NCBI GenBank assembly: GCA_003132865.1
Contig: PKYZ01000817.1
Coordinates: 27,492-38,342, forward strand
DNA length: 10,851 nt
Reading direction: 5' to 3'
Origin: Bryobacterales bacterium
GTDB lineage: Bacteria > Acidobacteriota > Terriglobia > Bryobacterales > Bryobacteraceae
Under the pieces are notes generated by a model. It did not search any database, was not told the DNA's origin, and saw only the letters and a list, made by a program, of their open reading frames with translations. Numbering within the stretch: the first letter of the stretch is position 1; each line of letters begins with the position of its first letter. The translations under genes and the position numbers were made by a program. This document shows positions 8,260 to 10,851 of this stretch, one piece after another.

Positions 8260-8317
8260 CCTTCCGAAAGTCAGCCAAGCGGACTTTCCGTCTAGATCTC
8301 TTCTATAAGTATCATAG
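8260..8317 (-). promoter_or_regulatory. Candidate promoter, operator and RBS of the toxin-antitoxin pair
   Basis: On the - strand a TATGAT hexamer (complement of 8311-8316) could be a -10 element; no good -35 is seen at normal spacing. It overlaps an inverted repeat CTAT-N7-ATAG (8303-8317), a plausible AbrB-type operator. The Shine-Dalgarno GGAAGG is the complement of 8260-8265. This stretch is more AT-rich than its surroundings. Confidence 0.4.
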
Positions 8318-8340
8318 CAGCTTCCGAACCCAACACCTAA

Positions 8341-8465
8341 CACCGCCGCGCGAGGCGCTGCAGTGCTATCCTGATCCTTAGAACCAATCCGCCCGTCTGC
8401 CTGCGCGTGACGTGTGCTCTCGAAGGCGTTTCCATGCAGCCTCGCTGGATTTTCATCGGCAAAGT
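8341..8465 (+). repeat. Direct repeat copy A: promoter, leader and start of the oxidoreductase gene
   Basis: This 125-base stretch matches 9465-9588 with nine mismatches and one single-base gap by my count, about 92% identity. It contains the same TGCTATCCT element, leader, Shine-Dalgarno region (AAGGCG here, AAGGAG in copy B) and first ten codons. Similarity stops abruptly after the codon at 8461-8463. In copy A the GC hairpin at the left end is disrupted. It looks like the older, decayed or disconnected copy. Confidence 0.9.
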
Positions 8466-8499
8466 CGCAGGATTCTATTTCCTACGTTTAACTTATTGA
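8434..8499 (+). pseudogene. Truncated start of a Tat oxidoreductase gene (21 codons)
   Basis: The ATG at 8434 begins MQPRWIFIGKVAG and then departs from the oxidoreductase, reaching TGA at 8497-8499. The twin arginine of the intact copy (MQSRRIFIGK at 9557) is Arg-Trp here, so export would fail even if the peptide were made. It carries no enzymatic domain. It is best read as the 5' scar of a duplication or of an insertion that displaced the rest of the gene. Confidence 0.8.
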
Positions 8500-8518
8500 A
8501 ACGATAGATACTTGTACC

Positions 8519-8557
8519 GCCGCTGTCAATGCTCCACCGACGCGGCTAGACAGCGGC
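8519..8557. repeat. Perfect 9-bp inverted repeat next to the duplication junction
   Basis: GCCGCTGTC (8519-8527) and GACAGCGGC (8549-8557) are exact complements across a 21-base loop. It begins about 50 bases after similarity to copy B ends, at the edge of less GC-rich DNA. It could be a terminator stem without a T tract or an end structure of inserted DNA. I found no matching end near 9420-9464. Confidence 0.45.
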
Positions 8558-8599
8558 ATGGCGCTTGAACGATAATGATTGTGAGCGGGGACTGAGGGC

Positions 8600-9010
8600 A
8601 TGCGGTTCCGAAACTTCTTTCGTCTGCTGGTGACGAGGACAGTGGCGATATCAGTTCTTTCGGCTATCGTTCTCTTTGGTGAGGAGCCACGAACCGCCGC
8701 AGATGCCTCCTGCAAGTCGCAAATTCCCAGCAGAACGAGGTCGCGCAGGCAATAAAGCAACTCGCAGATGAGATGCGCCAGGAAAGACGTCCGCCGGATT
8801 CGGTCATTCCTTTCGGCATCCTCGGACCACTCATTGCACTCGTAGCTTTCGCTTTCGAATTGTATCAACGCCGTCATCACGAGAGAACTGGCGTGATCTT
8901 GTTCGGGGGGCTTGCTGCTCATTACTCTTGTAGCAGTGGGTGTGTTCCTGCCGCATCCCAAGGCGGAACCCCCATTGCAAATGACACTTAATCCGAGCTT
9001 CCGTCGTTGA
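8600..9010 (+). pseudogene. Broken small membrane-protein gene with two compensating frameshifts
   Basis: Unrecognised family. Reading from ATG 8600 (GAGGG just upstream) gives MRFRNFFRLLVTRTVAISVL and a hydrophobic N-terminal segment. Near 8708 the plausible coding signal moves one frame: LLQVANSQQNEVAQAIKQLA with a Gln/Glu-rich helix, then a membrane segment PFGILGPLIALVAFAFELYQ and RRHHER. After a run of six G at 8896-8901 it returns to the first frame: GLLLITLVAVGVFLP, ending at TGA 9008-9010. The two shifts cancel, giving a reconstructed protein of about 136 residues with three hydrophobic segments and a central helix. Unmodified, the first frame stops at TAA 8753-8755. Base use is visibly less GC-rich than the flanks. 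The frames were joined by eye from hydrophobicity, not homology. Sequencing error at the G run is also possible. Confidence 0.45.
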
Positions 9011-9417
9011 CCGCGCCCAGTGTGGCTCCCAAACCAACCATATTGCCCTCGTCTGCTATAATTATTCAACCAGCACCGGCTGTGGAAGGTGTGCCGGCGG
9101 ATCGGGTCCCTATCGACGATAACGAGCCGCCGACTGAAACACATCCCAACACGACGAGCTTGACAGAGGTGCGAATTGCCGCAATTGCTGCTGCGACGGT
9201 ACTTGCTGTAACGCAGCAGTCATCTACTAGGACATCGAATGAGGGGCAAAAGATGCAGGTTGTGGACGTCTCCCTTCCGTCAGAGCTGCCTCCCGTCGAG
9301 GTCATACCGCCTCCTCCGCCGTTCGCACCCTTCAAGCCAAACTTGGAACCGGTAACGCTCGTGTGGCCGAACCGCAAGGCTTGGCCGCCCTGGTGCAATC
9401 TGAAAGCCTGCGGGTAA
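9007..9417 (+). CDS. Hypothetical Pro-rich protein, doubtful
   Basis: A 136-codon frame from TTG 9007, whose start overlaps the previous stop (TTGA). I recognise no family. It is rich in Pro, Ala, Thr and Val, with one mildly hydrophobic stretch (VRIAAIAAATVLAV, about residues 55-68) and a poly-Pro run (VEVIPPPPPFAPF, about 98-110). Such composition suits a secreted or periplasmic linker. No Shine-Dalgarno is obvious. The frame is open from 8992 and lies directly after the broken membrane gene, so it may be the extracytoplasmic tail of that protein, separated by a further frameshift near 8992. The high GC of the region makes chance open frames likely, hence low confidence. Confidence 0.3.
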   Translation: MTAPSVAPKPTILPSSAIIIQPAPAVEGVPADRVPIDDNEPPTETHPNTTSLTEVRIAAIAAATVLAVTQQSSTRTSNEGQKMQVVDVSLPSELPPVEVIPPPPPFAPFKPNLEPVTLVWPNRKAWPPWCNLKACG

Positions 9418-9468
9418 ACACAAGAGATCGCTTCTTCCCTTAGAACCCCCGGCGGCGCACCCAGCACC

Positions 9469-9488
9469 GCCGCGCGAAGCGCGGCTTT
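9469..9488 (+). terminator. GC hairpin followed by TTT upstream of the oxidoreductase
   Basis: GCCGCGC (9469-9475), GAA loop, GCGCGGC (9479-9485), then TTT. The 7-bp perfect stem could end transcription from the preceding region, though the T tract is only three bases. Copy A at the same place has a damaged stem, and the hairpin abuts the -10 element, so it might instead shape promoter access. Confidence 0.4.
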
Positions 9489-9551
9489 GCTATCCTGATC
9501 CTTAGCACCAATCGCCCGTCTGCCTGCGCGTGACATGTGCTCTCGAAGGAG
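9488..9551 (+). promoter_or_regulatory. Extended -10 element and ribosome site of the oxidoreductase gene
   Basis: TGCTATCCT (9488-9496) fits an extended -10 (TGnTATnnT) and is unchanged in copy A, as is the following TGATCCTTAG. Transcription would start near 9503, leaving a leader of about 55 bases. AAGGAG at 9546-9551 lies five bases before ATG 9557 and fixes that start against the GTG at 9537 and the ATG at 9535. Confidence 0.5.
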
Positions 9552-9556
9552 TTTCC

Positions 9557-10829
9557 ATGCAGTCTCGCCGGATTTTCATCGGCAAAGTGGCCAGCGGTCT
9601 GGCCGGCGCCATCGCCGCGCCCAACGTGCTGGCTTCGAGCGATCGCATTCGCCTCGGCATCGTCGGCCCCGGCGATCGATCGGTCGCGCGGCTACCGGCG
9701 GGGCGGTACTCGGTATCGCATTCGCCTCGGCATCGTCGGCCCCGGCGATCGCGGCACGCAACTCATGCGCGAGGCGCTGGCATGTCCCAACACGGAATTC
9801 GCCGGCATCGCGGACATCTACACCAAGCGCCTGGACGACGCGCGCGCCATCGCGCCGGCCGCCAAGACTTATCTCGACTACCGCCACCTTCTGGACGACA
9901 AGAGCATCGACGCGGTCCTCATCGCCACGCCGCAGCACCTGCATTGCGAGCACTTCGTGGCGGCGCTCGACGCCGGCAAACACGTCTATCAGGAAAAGAC
10001 CATGGCGTTCAGCGTGGAGCATGCCAAGCGCATGCGCGCGGCTTTCGAGCGCGCCGGCCGGCGCACCGTGCAGATCGGCCACCAGGGATGTTCTTCCGGT
10101 CAGGTGCGCGACGCGGTCAACTTTCTGAAGACCGGCAATGTCGGCAAAATCACGGCCATCCACGCGCACATGTACCGCAACACGCCGCACGGCAAGCCGC
10201 AGTGGGCGCGGCCGGTCTTTCCCGATATGACTCCGGAAAACATCATCTGGAAGGCGTTCCTGGGCGAGGCGCCGGCGCGCGATTTCGACGCCAACCGCTA
10301 CATCAACTGGCGCTTCTTCTGGGATTATTCGGGCGGCAACGTCTACGAGAATATGTGCCATCAACTGGCCTTCTGGTACAAGGCGATGGGACTGAAGATC
10401 CCGCACACGGCGAACATGGTGGGCGGCGTGTATCTGTGGAAGGACGGGCGCGAAGTGCCGGACACCATGAACGTCACGCTAGAACATTCCGAAGAGATTC
10501 TGTTTTCGTGGGATTCCGGCTTCGGCAACAACCAGCTTGGCAGCACGGAGGACGTACTGGGCACCGATGGCACCATCTCGAAGAGCCAGCAGATCCGTTA
10601 TCTGCCGCAGAAGGTGAATCGGCCGGATGGCGCGGAAATGTTGGGATCGACGCGCACGGCGCCCAACGCGCACATGCAGAATTTCCTGGATGCCATCCGC
10701 GCGGGACATGAGCCGAACTGCCCGTTCGAATTGGGCTTCCGCGTTTCGATCGCCTGCCGGATGGCGGTGGAGAGCTATCGCCAGCAGCGGCCGGTGTGGT
10801 GGGACGCCGCCAAAGAGGAGATAGTCTGA
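9557..10829 (+). pseudogene. Tat-exported Gfo/Idh/MocA-family oxidoreductase, frameshifted by a 73-bp insertion
   Basis: ATG 9557 gives a Tat signal (SRRIFIGKVASG, hydrophobic stretch, Ala-rich end) and the first Rossmann strand RIRLGIVGPGDR. The frame is then lost; the rest reads in another frame from a repeated RIRLGIVGPGDRG (9717-9755) to TGA 10827-10829. Deleting 73 bases leaves exactly 400 codons. The restored 399-residue protein has the family layout: N-terminal NAD(P)-binding fold, EKTMAF (the family's EKP motif, with Thr for Pro and Lys kept), WRFFWDYSGGN in the substrate domain, and the ending WWDAAKEEIV. It would act outside the cytoplasmic membrane, probably on a sugar or polyol derivative; the substrate is unknown. 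As it stands, no in-frame ATG, GTG or TTG with a ribosome site lies between the insertion and the second dinucleotide strand. The next in-frame ATG (9765) would omit that strand, so no working enzyme is expected. An assembly error is the main alternative. Confidence 0.85.
9642..9751 (+). repeat. 37-bp perfect direct repeats flanking a 36-bp spacer
   Basis: 9642-9678 and 9715-9751 are identical (atcgcattcgcc...ggcgatcg). The 36 bases between (9679-9714, starting atcggtcgcg) are unlike anything else I see in the window. Repeat plus spacer is 73 bases, which shifts the frame by one. Each repeat with its preceding base is bounded by GATCGC/GCGATC, an inverted hexamer, in the first copy. It encodes the dinucleotide-binding strand IRLGIVGPGDR twice. 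Confidence 0.97.
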
Positions 10830-10851
10830 GCCGCGCGCGTTAGCAAGCGGT

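Larger units (their letters stand above)
9465..9588 (+). repeat. Direct repeat copy B: promoter, leader and start of the oxidoreductase gene
   Basis: Partner of 8341-8465, about 1.12 kb downstream. This copy has the perfect hairpin, the perfect AAGGAG ribosome site and the intact twin arginine, so it is the functional or less decayed version. The repeat ends inside codon 11 of the gene. Confidence 0.9.

Noticed and set aside
8488..9144. A 218-codon frame on the - strand over the broken membrane gene
   Set aside because: No recognisable domain, mixed composition and no ribosome site; the + strand has clearer hydrophobic segments in the same stretch.
8467..9464. Insertion sequence between the two direct copies
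   Set aside because: I see no transposase motif, no matching terminal inverted repeats and no short target duplication; the flanking direct repeats are gene starts, not IS ends.
9537..9640. GTG at 9537 as the start of the oxidoreductase
   Set aside because: It is in frame with the main body but its N-terminus is out-of-frame translation of the Tat signal region, and the AAGGAG site positions the ATG at 9557.
9642..9751. CRISPR array
   Set aside because: Only two repeat copies, located inside a coding region and encoding a conserved protein strand.
9530..10711. The unshifted continuation from ATG 9557 as a real long protein
   Set aside because: After the Tat signal and first strand it becomes Arg/His/Gly-rich sequence with no family features, whereas the shifted frame holds the complete oxidoreductase.

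Overview
The window is GC-rich bacterial DNA. It holds the end of an enediyne-type polyketide gene cluster, followed by an accessory region with a toxin-antitoxin pair, several decayed genes and local duplications. I suspect an Acidobacterium of the Solibacter kind. The reasons are the high GC, a Tat-exported Gfo/Idh/MocA oxidoreductase, and a WD40-tail remnant with a sequence style I associate with that group. This is inference, not proof.

Bases 2-5424 (+): a 5'-truncated enediyne polyketide synthase (PksE), in order KS-AT-ACP-KR-DH-phosphopantetheinyl transferase. It overlaps in a TGATG the hot-dog thioesterase that releases its polyene. Together these are the two core enzymes of enediyne warhead biosynthesis. 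The acyltransferase domain looks internally shortened, and one conserved His of the C-terminal transferase appears to be Tyr. No further biosynthetic gene follows on the 3' side, so this looks like one edge of the cluster; any partner genes would lie upstream of base 1.

Bases 5425-5621: convergent intergenic stretch with weak hairpins. Bases 5622-7208 (-): a polytopic membrane protein resembling GT-C glycosyltransferases.

Bases 7249-8317 (-): a hairpin, a frameshifted tail of a WD40-type protein, and an AbrB-type antitoxin/PIN-toxin pair with ATGA overlap and a plausible promoter/operator.

Bases 8341-9588: a direct duplication. The promoter, leader and first codons of the oxidoreductase gene occur twice (8341-8465 and 9465-9588, about 92% identical). 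About 1 kb of less GC-rich DNA lies between them, carrying a broken membrane-protein gene and a Pro-rich reading frame.

Bases 9557-10829 (+): the Tat-signal oxidoreductase itself. It is frameshifted by a 73-bp insertion made of a 37-bp perfect direct repeat plus 36 bp. Removing exactly one 73-bp unit restores a 399-residue protein, so it is a recent mutant, a reversible switch, or an assembly artefact.
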